A stretch of DNA of 64,000 nucleotides from Sediminihaliea albiluteola (GTDB taxonomy: Bacteria; Pseudomonadota; Gammaproteobacteria; Pseudomonadales; Halieaceae). A program made the position numbers and the translations under genes. Positions 26,224 to 34,742 of the stretch are shown piece after piece (within the stretch, counting starts at the first letter, position 1; each line of letters opens with the position of its first letter). The notes below the pieces were generated by a model, which made no database searches, was not told the DNA's origin, and worked only from the letters and a program-made list of their open reading frames with translations. Where the stretch lies: NCBI RefSeq assembly GCF_014077625.1, contig NZ_JACFXU010000013.1:1054001-1118000 (forward strand), given 5' to 3'.

Positions 26224-27000
26224 ATGTCCGGCCCCAAGCCCTCCGTCTTGCAGCGAGAGCTGCATAGCCTCGCTAGCGCGATAACTTTTCTGACTCGCAT
26301 TCCGCTTCCCGGTTTTCAATATGATCAACAAAGCCAAGGCCGAGCTATTTTATACTTTCCGCTCGTCGGCCTACTCGTCGCGCTCCCAGCTATCGCGATG
26401 TATTACTTTGCTCTGACTCTATGGTCTCAGAGTGTGGCGGTAGTGCTCGCCATGGCGACCACTATCTTACTCACTGGCGGCTTTCACGAAGACGGCTTAG
26501 CCGACAGTGCCGACGGGCTTGGCGGCGGCTGGCAAAGGGCTGACAAGCTGCGGATCATGAAAGATAGCCGTCTGGGGACTTACGGCGCACTAGCTCTAGT
26601 TATGTCGCTGTTACTGAAGTTTACGCTGCTAAGTAGCTTGCCCCACGAGCTAGTTCCTGCCGCGCTGTTAACGGCTCATATTGTAGGGCGTTGGTCGACT
26701 CTGCCCCTGCTGTATTCAACGCCGTATTTAGGCGGCTCAGAAGCCTCCGGTACAGCGCTGCTGCAAGACCAGCAACAGACTCGCTTATGGCTTGCCACTG
26801 GCTTCTCATTCGGTGCCATACTGCTGCTGCAAAGCGAATCCTTCTGGCTTTTGCTCACTGTCGTAGCCATTTTACTGTTTCTCTGGCGCCGGCACTGCCT
26901 GCGCCAACTTGGTGGTATTAACGGCGACACCCTAGGCGCTGCCAATCAAATGGTAGAGCTGTCCATCTACCTCTGCCTGGCAGCGACATTAGCGCCATGA
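26224..27000 (+). CDS. cobS: Adenosylcobinamide-GDP ribazoletransferase (cobalamin synthase)
   Basis: The last step of cobalamin assembly: it joins alpha-ribazole to adenosylcobinamide-GDP at the inner membrane. The 258-residue protein has several membrane helices and the motifs ITFLTRIPLP, LLTGGFHEDGLADSADGLGGG and RIMKDSRLGTYG, the acidic family signature that binds metal and substrate. The ATG at 26224 has AGAG eight bases upstream; a GTG three codons earlier is possible. Its stop overlaps cobC by four bases. These two genes lie before the cobalamin riboswitch, so they may not be under its control. Confidence 0.93.
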   Translation: MSGPKPSVLQRELHSLASAITFLTRIPLPGFQYDQQSQGRAILYFPLVGLLVALPAIAMYYFALTLWSQSVAVVLAMATTILLTGGFHEDGLADSADGLGGGWQRADKLRIMKDSRLGTYGALALVMSLLLKFTLLSSLPHELVPAALLTAHIVGRWSTLPLLYSTPYLGGSEASGTALLQDQQQTRLWLATGFSFGAILLLQSESFWLLLTVVAILLFLWRRHCLRQLGGINGDTLGAANQMVELSIYLCLAATLAP

Positions 27001-27572
27001 CTGTAAGCGGCCCCGTCCTATTGCGGCATGCCAGCACTGTCGAGCCTGCCGGACAATGCACCGGGCAAATGGATCTGCCCCTAGACGCCAGCGGCAGAGC
27101 CTGCGCATCGAGTATCTCCTCACGCTGGGTCGGCCCAGCACCAAAGCGGATTTTTAGTAGTGATCTAGTGCGTGCTCGCGACACCGCAGCCGCTCTACCG
27201 CGGCGGCCTGATAGCACGACCATCTATGACCCGCGTTTGCGGGAAATCAGCCTGGGCCAGTGGCAGGGCCAAACTTGGGATAACTTATACCGAGAAAACC
27301 CTGAGCAACTGGAGCACTGGGGACAACATTGGCTAGACAGCCCGCCACCTGGAGGAGAAAGTGGCCGCCAGCTATTTGCACGGGTGCAGCAGTGGTATCT
27401 AGAGCAGCGCCACTTACTTGATGCCAACACAGTGGTAGTCGCTCACGCTGGATCGCTGCGCGCGCTGTCCTGTTTGTTGCAGGGTCTAGCTGCAGAATCC
27501 ATGTTCGAGTATCAATTTCATCACTGCGCTCCACTGCAGTTGCTCAATCAGCGCCCAAACAAAGTTATTTGA
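26997..27572 (+). CDS. cobC: Alpha-ribazole phosphatase-type histidine phosphatase
   Basis: A 191-residue histidine phosphatase, probably removing the 5'-phosphate of alpha-ribazole phosphate (or of the cobalamin phosphate intermediate). The catalytic RHG-like motif is LLRHASTVEP near the start, followed by SSDLVRARDTAAAL, the acid loop EISLGQWQGQTW, and the second His in VVAHAGSLRAL. It overlaps cobS by ATGA, which makes the CobC role much more likely than a general phosphoglycerate-mutase-like one. Length is usual for the family. Confidence 0.87.
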   Translation: MTVSGPVLLRHASTVEPAGQCTGQMDLPLDASGRACASSISSRWVGPAPKRIFSSDLVRARDTAAALPRRPDSTTIYDPRLREISLGQWQGQTWDNLYRENPEQLEHWGQHWLDSPPPGGESGRQLFARVQQWYLEQRHLLDANTVVVAHAGSLRALSCLLQGLAAESMFEYQFHHCAPLQLLNQRPNKVI

Positions 27573-27599
27573 CAGGACCGCGCCTTCAATTTACAGTTC

Positions 27600-27800
27600 G
27601 CGCCCTTATCAGGTGCCTGCCGCTTTTCTTTCTCATGGAATTGCTGGGTAGGTTAAATGGGAAGTGAGGACATGACTCCTGCAAAAGAGTCATAAAACTC
27701 CGCTGCCCCCGCAACGGTAATCAGCTTAGGCTGCTAGCCCGAAACCTGCCTGATAGTAGCAACGATGGAGCGGAGGGCTTCAGAAAAGGTTGCCTAGCAT
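27600..27800 (+). promoter_or_regulatory. Cobalamin riboswitch (RF00174-type)
   Basis: The leader before btuB has the conserved cobalamin aptamer pieces in order: AAATGGGAAGTGAGGAC near 27655, a hairpin ACTCC..GAGT, the B12-box CGCTGCCCCCGCAACGGTAA at 27701-27720, AGCCCGAAACCTGCCTG at 27736-27752, and GATGGAGCGGAGGGCTTC near 27765-27781. Boundaries are approximate. Binding of adenosylcobalamin should reduce expression of btuB and the genes after it. The expression platform is described separately at 27841-27872. Confidence 0.95.
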
Positions 27801-27840
27801 CACTATCTACCACCCGATGCTGCGTTCCCTAGATCCCCTC

Positions 27841-27872
27841 CCTCAATCGCCACCCTGTTTTGGCAATTGAGG
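27841..27872 (+). promoter_or_regulatory. Ribosome-binding-site sequestering hairpin of the riboswitch
   Basis: CCTCAATCGCCA (27841-27852) pairs with TGGCAATTGAGG (27861-27872) over 12 positions with a single mismatch. The 3' arm holds the GAGG of the btuB ribosome-binding site (GAGGA, six bases before the ATG at 27880). No T-run follows, so this is a translational rather than a terminating platform. GGAGGG at 27772-27777 could pair with CCCTCC at 27836-27841 as the alternative structure. Confidence 0.75.
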
Positions 27873-27879
27873 AATATCA

Positions 27880-29763
27880 ATGAAATACCTAGTCCCCCTT
27901 ACCGCACTGGCCCTAGCGCCAGCGACCCATGCAGCCCTTGAGGCAGCGCAGTCCACTGACACAGCAAACCGCTCAGAATACAGCATGGAAGAAACTGTGG
28001 TGACCTCGTCTCGAGTACCCATGCCGCTGCGCCAAATAGGTACTTCTGTATCGGTAATAACTGAGCAAGAAATCGAAAATAAAGGTTTCAATTCTCTGTT
28101 CGAAATTCTGCGCAGCCAGGCTGGGATCGCAGTCAGTAACACCGGCGGTATGGGTAAAGCGAGCGCCCTACGAATTCGTGGTGAGGAGGGCTTCCGCACT
28201 CGTGTCTACCTAGACGGCATCGATATTTCCGATACCACTGGCACTCAATCCAGCCCTAATTTTGAGCAAATTCTCAGTGCTGGCATACAGCGTGTAGAAG
28301 TCTTACGCGGCCCTCAGGGGCTCATGTATGGCGCCGATGCAGGCGGCATCGTCAACATCTCCACCCGTCCGGCAGAGCCCGGTCTTAAGGGCCAAGTCAG
28401 TGCCCAAGGCGGACGTTTTGGCACATCTCAATTGGCCGCCGATGTCAGTGGCGGTAACGAGCAGGTCGATTTCGCGGTGTCAGCTACAGAGTATGAAACG
28501 GATGGTTTCAATACTCGCAGCACTGACACTAAGCTGCGCGATGACGATGGCTACAACAACAGGACTTTACATGGCCGCTTAGGTTTCAATGCCAGCGAAA
28601 AGTTACGTTTTGAGCTAGTGGCTCGCAGCACTGACAGCGACAGCGAATATGATGGCTGCATGACCAGCGATACTTTCGCGCCCACCGATCGCTGTACTAG
28701 CGACTACCAACAGGATGCTTGGCTAGCCTCAGTAAACTATCAAGAGGGGCAGTTTGGGCACCGAGTGTCTTACAGTGGCAACAATACAGAGCGTCAGGAC
28801 TACTCCGAAAAAATCGCCAGCTTTGGCGCAGATGGCAGTCTAGAAAAATGGGCTTACCTAGGTAACTTTGTCAGTGGCGACAAGCTGCGCTTAATTTATG
28901 GTGCAGAAAAACTCACTGAGTCCATAGATGATGGCAGCTTTGATCACGAGCGAGATCAACAGGGTTACTTTGTTGAATATCAAGGTGGCTTTGCTGATCA
29001 ACTATTCTTTACCGCTGGAGCTCGCTACGACGACAATGACGACTTTGGCTCTTATACCACCTACCGTCTCAGTGCTGCCTATCTCATCAACTTGGATCAT
29101 GGTGAGCTGAAATTTAAGTCGGCTTATGGCACTGGTTTCCGCGCTCCTAGCCTCTATGAAATCGCCTACAACACAGGGCCCTTTGCCTATGCACCCGCAG
29201 CAGAGGTATCGCTCGATGCAGAGGAAAGCGCTGGCTTTGATCTTGGCGTAGTTTGGCTGTCAAAAAACGGACTCTACCTAGAGGCTAACTACTTCGACCA
29301 GAAAATCGAAGACGAAATCTATTACGATCTAGCGACTTACTCTGGCTACTTACAAGACGGTGACAAAAGCAAATCTCGCGGTCTTGAGTTGATTAGCGAA
29401 GTCCCTTTGACTGAATCACTCGAGCTGGCAGCAAACTATACCTATAACGATACCGAAGATGCCGAAGGTTCGACTCGCGTGCGTCGCCCGCGACACTTAG
29501 GTAACCTAAGCTTCAATTGGCGCGCCTTATCCGATGATCTAATGCTCGGCCTGCACTTGCGTGTGGCCCGGGATACTGTAGATATCAATGGTGCTAAATT
29601 AGACAACTATGAAGTCTTCGACCTCAATGCCAGCTACCAGCTACTGCCCAGCTTGCAGGTCTTCGGGCGCATTGAAAACTTGTTAGATGAGGGCTACCAA
29701 GAAGTCCCCACTTACAATACCAGCGCTAGAGCGCTCTATGCCGGCGTTCGCTATTCATTCTGA
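27880..29763 (+). CDS. btuB: TonB-dependent vitamin B12 outer-membrane receptor
   Basis: A 627-residue outer-membrane beta-barrel importing cobalamin with energy from TonB. The signal peptide MKYLVPLTALALAPATHA is followed by the TonB box EETVVTSSRVP near residues 38-48, the plug domain (VLRGPQGLMYGADAGGIVNI), and a C-terminal barrel ending in GVRYSF, with the terminal Phe needed for barrel assembly. It is directly behind the cobalamin riboswitch and starts the btuB-cobO-btuC-btuD-cobU-cobT-btuF run. The riboswitch makes cobalamin the clear substrate, in preference to a siderophore. Confidence 0.95.
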   Translation: MKYLVPLTALALAPATHAALEAAQSTDTANRSEYSMEETVVTSSRVPMPLRQIGTSVSVITEQEIENKGFNSLFEILRSQAGIAVSNTGGMGKASALRIRGEEGFRTRVYLDGIDISDTTGTQSSPNFEQILSAGIQRVEVLRGPQGLMYGADAGGIVNISTRPAEPGLKGQVSAQGGRFGTSQLAADVSGGNEQVDFAVSATEYETDGFNTRSTDTKLRDDDGYNNRTLHGRLGFNASEKLRFELVARSTDSDSEYDGCMTSDTFAPTDRCTSDYQQDAWLASVNYQEGQFGHRVSYSGNNTERQDYSEKIASFGADGSLEKWAYLGNFVSGDKLRLIYGAEKLTESIDDGSFDHERDQQGYFVEYQGGFADQLFFTAGARYDDNDDFGSYTTYRLSAAYLINLDHGELKFKSAYGTGFRAPSLYEIAYNTGPFAYAPAAEVSLDAEESAGFDLGVVWLSKNGLYLEANYFDQKIEDEIYYDLATYSGYLQDGDKSKSRGLELISEVPLTESLELAANYTYNDTEDAEGSTRVRRPRHLGNLSFNWRALSDDLMLGLHLRVARDTVDINGAKLDNYEVFDLNASYQLLPSLQVFGRIENLLDEGYQEVPTYNTSARALYAGVRYSF

Positions 29764-29785
29764 AACAAAGTGGAGCAATAACACG

Positions 29786-30409
29786 ATGAGCAACAGCGAC
29801 GAGCAAACACAACGCAAGGACGCCAAACACAAGGCGGCTATGGAGAAACAGAAATCCAAAGTGGATGCCAACATCGAAGCGGCAGATACCGAGCGCGGCG
29901 TCGCTGTTCTCATTACCGGCAACGGCAAGGGCAAATCCAGCTCGGCCTTCGGCATGGTATTGCGCGCCCTCGGCTACGGGATGAAAGTTGGCGTCGTGCA
30001 GTTTATCAAGGGTGAACAACTCTCAGGTGAAGAAATCTACCTGCGCGACAAGCTGCCAGACATTGATTTCCACCAGATGGGGACCGGCTTCACTTGGGAT
30101 ACACAGGACCGCAGTGGCGATATCGCTGCGGCTCTGGCCACTTGGGAAAAAGCCCGTCCGATGCTGGAAGACCCCAGCTATGATCTCGTGGTGTTAGACG
30201 AATTAACCTATATGATCGCCTTTGATTACCTGCCTGAGCAGGACATCATTGATGCGATTGCCAATCGCCCTAGAGAACAAAGTGTGGTGGTCACGGGCCG
30301 CGGTGGTGGCTCTGCCCTACAAGCGGTGATGGACACTGTTTCCGAAGTCAAAGAAGTTAAGCACGCTTTTCGCGCCGGTATCAAAGCACGGCGCGGTGTT
30401 GATTACTAA
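29786..30409 (+). CDS. cobO: Cob(I)yrinic acid a,c-diamide adenosyltransferase
   Basis: A 207-residue BtuR/CobO/CobA-type enzyme that adds the 5'-deoxyadenosyl group of ATP to reduced corrinoids. The P-loop ITGNGKGKSSSAFG lies near residues 43-56; VGVVQFIKGE, LVVLDELTYMI and VVTGRGG follow in the expected order. The basic N-terminal 30 residues are typical of the family. The ATG at 29786 has GGAG upstream; an in-frame start at 29687 would lie inside btuB and was rejected. It is needed both for new and for salvaged corrinoids. Confidence 0.95.
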   Translation: MSNSDEQTQRKDAKHKAAMEKQKSKVDANIEAADTERGVAVLITGNGKGKSSSAFGMVLRALGYGMKVGVVQFIKGEQLSGEEIYLRDKLPDIDFHQMGTGFTWDTQDRSGDIAAALATWEKARPMLEDPSYDLVVLDELTYMIAFDYLPEQDIIDAIANRPREQSVVVTGRGGGSALQAVMDTVSEVKEVKHAFRAGIKARRGVDY

Positions 30410-30450
30410 CTACGATGACTAAATTGCATGATGACTTACCTTAAGCTGCC

Positions 30451-31473
30451 GTGAACTCCTCTGCAAAGAAAGTCATCTTGCTGCTGTGCTGTTTGTTACC
30501 GCTGAGCGCCATCATCGCGATCGGCAGCGGCGCCGTCAGCTTATCAGCAAGCGCTATCTTCAAAGGCATGCAAAGCTGGTGGCACAATGAACCCAGCCAA
30601 GCCGGCCTGATTATCATGCAGATTCGTTTGCCCAGAGTGCTTCTAGCAGGCTTGGTTGGAGCGATTTTGGCCACTAGTGGTGCCGCGATGCAGGGCTTGT
30701 TCCGCAACCCACTGGCAGATCCTTCCTTGATCGGCGTTACCGCCGGCGCCTCACTAGGCGCCAGTCTGGTTATCGTCTCTGTTGGCATGGGTCTACAGGG
30801 CTTTAGCGCTATCACCCTAGTCTCTGCTGGCGCATTTGTCGGGGGCTTATTGGCGGTCATCCTAGTCTACCGCTTGGCCTCCTCCGCTAACGGTACCTCG
30901 GTTGCCACAATGCTACTGGCAGGTATTGCTATCACAGCGCTAACGGGCGCTATCGGCAATTTGCTCGAGTTCCATGCTGACAGTGAAGTTCTGCGTCGTA
31001 TTAGTCTGTGGCGTATGGGGGGCTTAGACGGTGCCGACCTAACGCGCCTAGCCTTTGCTGCCGTGATCTGCCTATTCGTGCTGGGAACGCTACCGTTATT
31101 TGCCGTACAACTGAATGCGCTCTTGCTCGGTGAATCTGAAGCGCGCTATCTGGGCATTAACGTAGAGCGTAGCAAGGCCTTGCTAGTTGTTATTGTTGCC
31201 ATTGGCGTTGGCGCCTCGGTGGCCCTTGCCGGTAGCATTGCCTTTGTCGGACTGGTGGTGCCACATATTATGCGCATGATCACCGGCCCTGATCACCGCA
31301 GCTTATTGCCAGCCTCAGCCCTTGCTGGTGCGCTGTTACTGATTGTTGCTGACATGCTTGCCCGGGTGGTGATTGCACCGACTGAGTTGCCGGTGGGTAT
31401 TGTAACGGCACTTATAGGTGTGCCTTTTTTCATCTCTCTTTTACGACAGCGTTCACACTACGGTATGCAATAA
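30451..31473 (+). CDS. btuC: Cobalamin ABC transporter permease
   Basis: A 340-residue FecCD-family permease with about ten membrane helices, typical of BtuC. The conserved IRLPRVLLAGLVGAILATSGAAMQGLFRNPLADPSLIGVTAGASLGA and the C-terminal ALAGSIAFVGLVVPHIMRMITGPDHR (the coupling region that contacts the ATPase) are clear. It begins with GTG at 30451, since an in-frame stop lies at 30442-30444 just ahead; the ribosome-binding site is weak. The ATPase gene follows without a gap. Iron-siderophore permeases share this family, but the cob neighbours settle the substrate. Confidence 0.92.
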   Translation: MNSSAKKVILLLCCLLPLSAIIAIGSGAVSLSASAIFKGMQSWWHNEPSQAGLIIMQIRLPRVLLAGLVGAILATSGAAMQGLFRNPLADPSLIGVTAGASLGASLVIVSVGMGLQGFSAITLVSAGAFVGGLLAVILVYRLASSANGTSVATMLLAGIAITALTGAIGNLLEFHADSEVLRRISLWRMGGLDGADLTRLAFAAVICLFVLGTLPLFAVQLNALLLGESEARYLGINVERSKALLVVIVAIGVGASVALAGSIAFVGLVVPHIMRMITGPDHRSLLPASALAGALLLIVADMLARVVIAPTELPVGIVTALIGVPFFISLLRQRSHYGMQ

Positions 31474-32253
31474 ATGGCGCTACTATCTGTTCACAATGCA
31501 AGCGCCGCGCCCTGGGGGAAACCCCTACTGAGCGACATCAATTTTACGCTCAGTGCTGGCAGCATACTGAGCATACTAGGCCCTAATGGCGCTGGAAAAT
31601 CCACGCTCTTACACAGCTTGGCAGGCGGCATTGCCCTGAGTGAAGGCCAGATTCTCTTACAAGATCGCCCTGTGTTGGAGTGGCCGAGGCTAGCTCGTGC
31701 CCGGGCAATTGCGATGCTGTCACAGCAGTCCACACTTAATTTTCCATTCCTTGTCGAAGAGGTCATCCAACTGGGCCGCCACCCACACCAATCAGGCCAG
31801 GCCGAAGATCAAAGAGTGATAGAAGAGGTCATGCAGCTCACTGACACCCTGTCTTTACGGCAACGCCTCTATACCCAGTTATCCGGCGGAGAACGACAGC
31901 GTGTGCAACTGGCTCGCGTATTAGCCCAACTCTGGCGAGCACAGGATAGTGATGTGCGACTCTTACTCTTAGATGAGCCCACTACAGGCTTGGACTTAGA
32001 GCATCAACAGCTGCTCATAAACTCCGTGCGACAACTGAGTGCTCAGGGCTGTGCCGTGGTCATGGTGGCCCACGACTTTAATCTCGCAGCGCGCCTGTCT
32101 CAGCATATTTTAGTGCTCGAAGCAGGTCATCAGAGCTATTACGGCAGGCCCGCAGAAGTATTTAGCGAGTCAATGTTCCGCGATGTATTTAAGGTAGAAG
32201 TCGTACTAGGCAAACATCCAGTACAGGGCTCGCCTATGGTGGTTCAATTATGA
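31474..32253 (+). CDS. btuD: Cobalamin ABC transporter ATP-binding protein
   Basis: A 259-residue ABC ATPase of the HmuV/FecE/BtuD type. Walker A is GPNGAGKST near residue 37, the signature is LSGGERQRVQLARVL, Walker B is LLLLDEPTTGLD, and the switch His is in VVMVAHDFN. The permease btuC precedes it directly and cobU overlaps its end by four bases. It powers corrinoid import through BtuC with BtuF. Heme transport ATPases look alike; the operon makes cobalamin the best substrate. Confidence 0.92.
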   Translation: MALLSVHNASAAPWGKPLLSDINFTLSAGSILSILGPNGAGKSTLLHSLAGGIALSEGQILLQDRPVLEWPRLARARAIAMLSQQSTLNFPFLVEEVIQLGRHPHQSGQAEDQRVIEEVMQLTDTLSLRQRLYTQLSGGERQRVQLARVLAQLWRAQDSDVRLLLLDEPTTGLDLEHQQLLINSVRQLSAQGCAVVMVAHDFNLAARLSQHILVLEAGHQSYYGRPAEVFSESMFRDVFKVEVVLGKHPVQGSPMVVQL

Positions 32254-32765
32254 AGCATTTAGTTCTTGGCGGTGCTCGCAGTGGCAAAAGTCGCTATGCC
32301 GAGAGCTGCGCCGAAGCCACAGGTAAAACACTCTTTTACCTTGCTACAGCACAAGCGGGTGATCAAGAAATGAGCGAGCGTATCGCCCATCATCGCCAGT
32401 CCCGCAGCAGCCACTGGCAATTAATAGAAGAGCCGGTCGCTCTGCACGAAGCCCTCGCCACAATGAATCACAGTGAGGCCTGTATATTAATAGACTGCCT
32501 CACCCTCTGGCTCAGTAATTGCTTGCTGCTAAACAACTGGGAGACTATGCGCGAAGCATTTCTTAGCGCGCTGGACAGACAGTCAAGCGATATTATTCTA
32601 GTCAGCAATGAAGTGGGCCACGGCATGGTTCCCCTTGGCGAGCTTAATCGTCGCTTTGTCGACGAGAGCGGACGCCTACACCAAAGCCTCGCTGCACACT
32701 GTGACAAGGTCACTCTAGTGACAGCGGGACTTGCGCAAACCTTAAAGGAAGCAGCAACGCCATGA
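32250..32765 (+). CDS. cobU: Adenosylcobinamide kinase / adenosylcobinamide-phosphate guanylyltransferase
   Basis: A 171-residue bifunctional CobU/CobP enzyme that phosphorylates adenosylcobinamide and then transfers GMP to it. The P-loop LVLGGARSGKSRYAE is at the start; IAHHRQSR holds the His that carries the GMP, and IILVSNEVGHGMVP, with the following LNRRFVDESGRLHQ, is diagnostic. It overlaps btuD and cobT by four bases at either end, so translation is coupled throughout. It feeds CobS, encoded about 5 kb upstream. Confidence 0.95.
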   Translation: MKHLVLGGARSGKSRYAESCAEATGKTLFYLATAQAGDQEMSERIAHHRQSRSSHWQLIEEPVALHEALATMNHSEACILIDCLTLWLSNCLLLNNWETMREAFLSALDRQSSDIILVSNEVGHGMVPLGELNRRFVDESGRLHQSLAAHCDKVTLVTAGLAQTLKEAATP

Positions 32766-33799
32766 ACTGGTACCACCAGGCCTGCCCAGCGCCAAGTGCT
32801 GTGCACCGACAGCTAGCGCAGCAACGACAAACAGAACTCACTAAACCACTCGGCTCACTAGGCCGCCTGGAAGAAATTGCCGTAGATTTTGCTGGATGGC
32901 AGGCCACTGCCCTGCCTGAGTTATCGCGTATTGCCGTGCGCGTATTTGCTGCCGATCACGGTATCAGTCGGCGTGGTGTCTCTGCCTACCCGCCGGAAGT
33001 CACTACCCAGATGATCGCTAACTTTGCCAATGGCGGTGCGGCAATTAATGTGCTGAGCGCCGCCCAACAAGCCGATTTTGCAGTGGTCAATATGGGCACC
33101 TTCAGCGCTGCTGTAGCCTCTCCCAAAGTCTATAACTTACAGCTCGCCGCGGGCTCCGCTGACCTCAGCAGCGCCCCGGCCCTGAGTCCTGAGTTAGTAG
33201 AAGCCTGCCTTGCGGCTGGCCAAGCACAGGTCGACGGGCTCGATTGCCAGCTATTTGTCGCCGGTGAAATGGGTATTGGCAACACCACTGCCGCCGCCGC
33301 CATTTACGCCGCTCATTTAGGTCTGCAGGGCATTGATGTCACGGGTCGTGGCACCGGCATTGATGACGCGAGCTTAGCGAAGAAAATCGCTCTGATCGAT
33401 CAGGCCCTGGCATTGCATGCCGACCAGCTTGACTCCGCACTAGGCATTTTACGCTGCCTAGGTGGCTTAGAAATTGCCGCCATTTGCGGTGCTTATATCC
33501 GCTGTGGCCAGCGCGCTATACCTGTTCTCATCGACGGCTTTATTGCCAGCGCGGCAGCTTTACTCGCTGTAGATATCAACCCCAGTCTGCGCCCTTGGTT
33601 GATGGCCTCCCATCGCTCCAGTGAAGCGGCCCATGAGCTAGGCCTGCGTGCCCTGCAGTTGCAACCACTCTTGGATTTAGGTCTGCGCCTCGGTGAGGGT
33701 AGTGGCGCCATGGTGGCCACCCCGTTACTCCAATCGGCGCTGCAATTACACAGCCAAATGGCAACTTTCGCTCAGGCAGCTATCAGTGAAAATACTTAA
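32762..33799 (+). CDS. cobT: Nicotinate-nucleotide--dimethylbenzimidazole phosphoribosyltransferase
   Basis: CobT activates the lower ligand base by forming alpha-ribazole phosphate from nicotinate mononucleotide. The 345-residue length is normal. Hallmarks are KPLGSLGRLEEIAV, VFAADHGISRRGVSAYP, the GEMGIGNTTAAAA loop near residue 163, and LGLRLGEGSGAMVATPLL with the catalytic Glu near the end. It overlaps the btuF start by 14 bases. CobT, CobC, CobU and CobS complete nucleotide-loop assembly on an imported cobinamide. Confidence 0.96.
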   Translation: MNWYHQACPAPSAVHRQLAQQRQTELTKPLGSLGRLEEIAVDFAGWQATALPELSRIAVRVFAADHGISRRGVSAYPPEVTTQMIANFANGGAAINVLSAAQQADFAVVNMGTFSAAVASPKVYNLQLAAGSADLSSAPALSPELVEACLAAGQAQVDGLDCQLFVAGEMGIGNTTAAAAIYAAHLGLQGIDVTGRGTGIDDASLAKKIALIDQALALHADQLDSALGILRCLGGLEIAAICGAYIRCGQRAIPVLIDGFIASAAALLAVDINPSLRPWLMASHRSSEAAHELGLRALQLQPLLDLGLRLGEGSGAMVATPLLQSALQLHSQMATFAQAAISENT

Positions 33800-34670
33800 A
33801 CGCTTCATCCCCTTTCTGGCTCTTTTAACTTGCTATCACTGCAATGCCTTAGCCACTGCCATTGAAGTGAGCGACTCCACCGGGCGCAAAGTACAGCTCA
33901 AGCAAGCCGCTGAGCGTATTGTGGCGCTGTCGCCCCATAGCGTGGAAAACGTGTTCAGTGCCGGAGCGGGCGCCAAACTAGTCGGGGCTGTCTCTTACAG
34001 TGACTACCCCGAAGCTGCACGCAATGTGCCACGCGTTGGCAGCTATCAATCTTGGAGTATCGAAAGCATTATTGCCCAGCAGCCCGATCTCGTGCTGATG
34101 TGGGGCTCAGGCAATAGCTTAGAGTCTCTACCTGCTCTGGAACGTCTGGGCATCACTGTGTACATCAGTGAGTTACGCACACTGCAGGACATTCCTCGCA
34201 CACTGCGCGCCATTGGCACTCTGGCTGATACAGTCGAAGCCAGCGAACGCAGTGCACAAGAATTTGAGCAGACCCTCGCCTCACTTAAATCCACTTACCG
34301 CCGGCAACATCAGCTAAAAGTGTTTTACCAAGTATGGAATAGCCCGCTACAAACCTTGAGCGGTGAGCATATGATCAGTGATGTCATTGCTTTGTGCGGA
34401 GGCCAGAACCTCTTTTTTGATGCAGCGCAACTGGCGCCCCGAGTGAGTCTGGAGTCTGTACTAGAGCGCAACCCCGATGTCATTGTAGCCAGCGGTATGG
34501 ACGCCGCGCGCCCCGAATGGCTGGATGAGTGGCGTGCCTATCCAAGCATCGAGGCGGTAAAAAATGAAGCGCTATTCTTCATTCACCCAGACTTGCTGCA
34601 ACGACCCACTATGCGTCTACTACAAGGCGCCCAGCAACTCTGTGAACAACTCGCTACCCTAGCTCAGTAA
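33786..34670 (+). CDS. btuF: Periplasmic cobalamin-binding protein
   Basis: A 294-residue substrate-binding protein for the BtuCD transporter. The signal peptide ends after CNALA; EVSDSTGRKVQLKQAAERIVALSPHSVENVFSAGAG and SYQSWSIESIIAQQPDLVLMWGSGNS are typical of the BtuF/FecB helical-backbone family. The start GTG at 33786 lies inside the cobT end; an in-frame start at 33693 lies deeper in cobT and would destroy the signal peptide. It is the last gene of the riboswitch-controlled run and is followed by a strong hairpin. Confidence 0.92.
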   Translation: MKILKRFIPFLALLTCYHCNALATAIEVSDSTGRKVQLKQAAERIVALSPHSVENVFSAGAGAKLVGAVSYSDYPEAARNVPRVGSYQSWSIESIIAQQPDLVLMWGSGNSLESLPALERLGITVYISELRTLQDIPRTLRAIGTLADTVEASERSAQEFEQTLASLKSTYRRQHQLKVFYQVWNSPLQTLSGEHMISDVIALCGGQNLFFDAAQLAPRVSLESVLERNPDVIVASGMDAARPEWLDEWRAYPSIEAVKNEALFFIHPDLLQRPTMRLLQGAQQLCEQLATLAQ

Positions 34671-34698
34671 GCCAGTAGATTGGCTATTGGCGCTATTA

Positions 34699-34731
34699 GC
34701 GCAGTCGCTCTGGAGTCCAGAGCGACTGCGC
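34699..34731. terminator. Strong hairpin between btuF and the Yip1-like gene
   Basis: A perfect 15-bp stem (GCGCAGTCGCTCTGG and its complement) with the 3-base loop AGT, placed 29 bases after the btuF stop and 11 bases before the stop of the convergent gene. T-runs are absent on either side, so termination may need other factors, but its place and strength suggest a shared bidirectional terminator. Confidence 0.65.
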
Positions 34732-34742
34732 AGTTAAACAAC

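Noticed and set aside
26164-26337. 58-residue N-terminal extension of the DUF501 protein
   Set aside because: It would overlap divergent cobS by more than 100 bases and is not part of the family's usual length.
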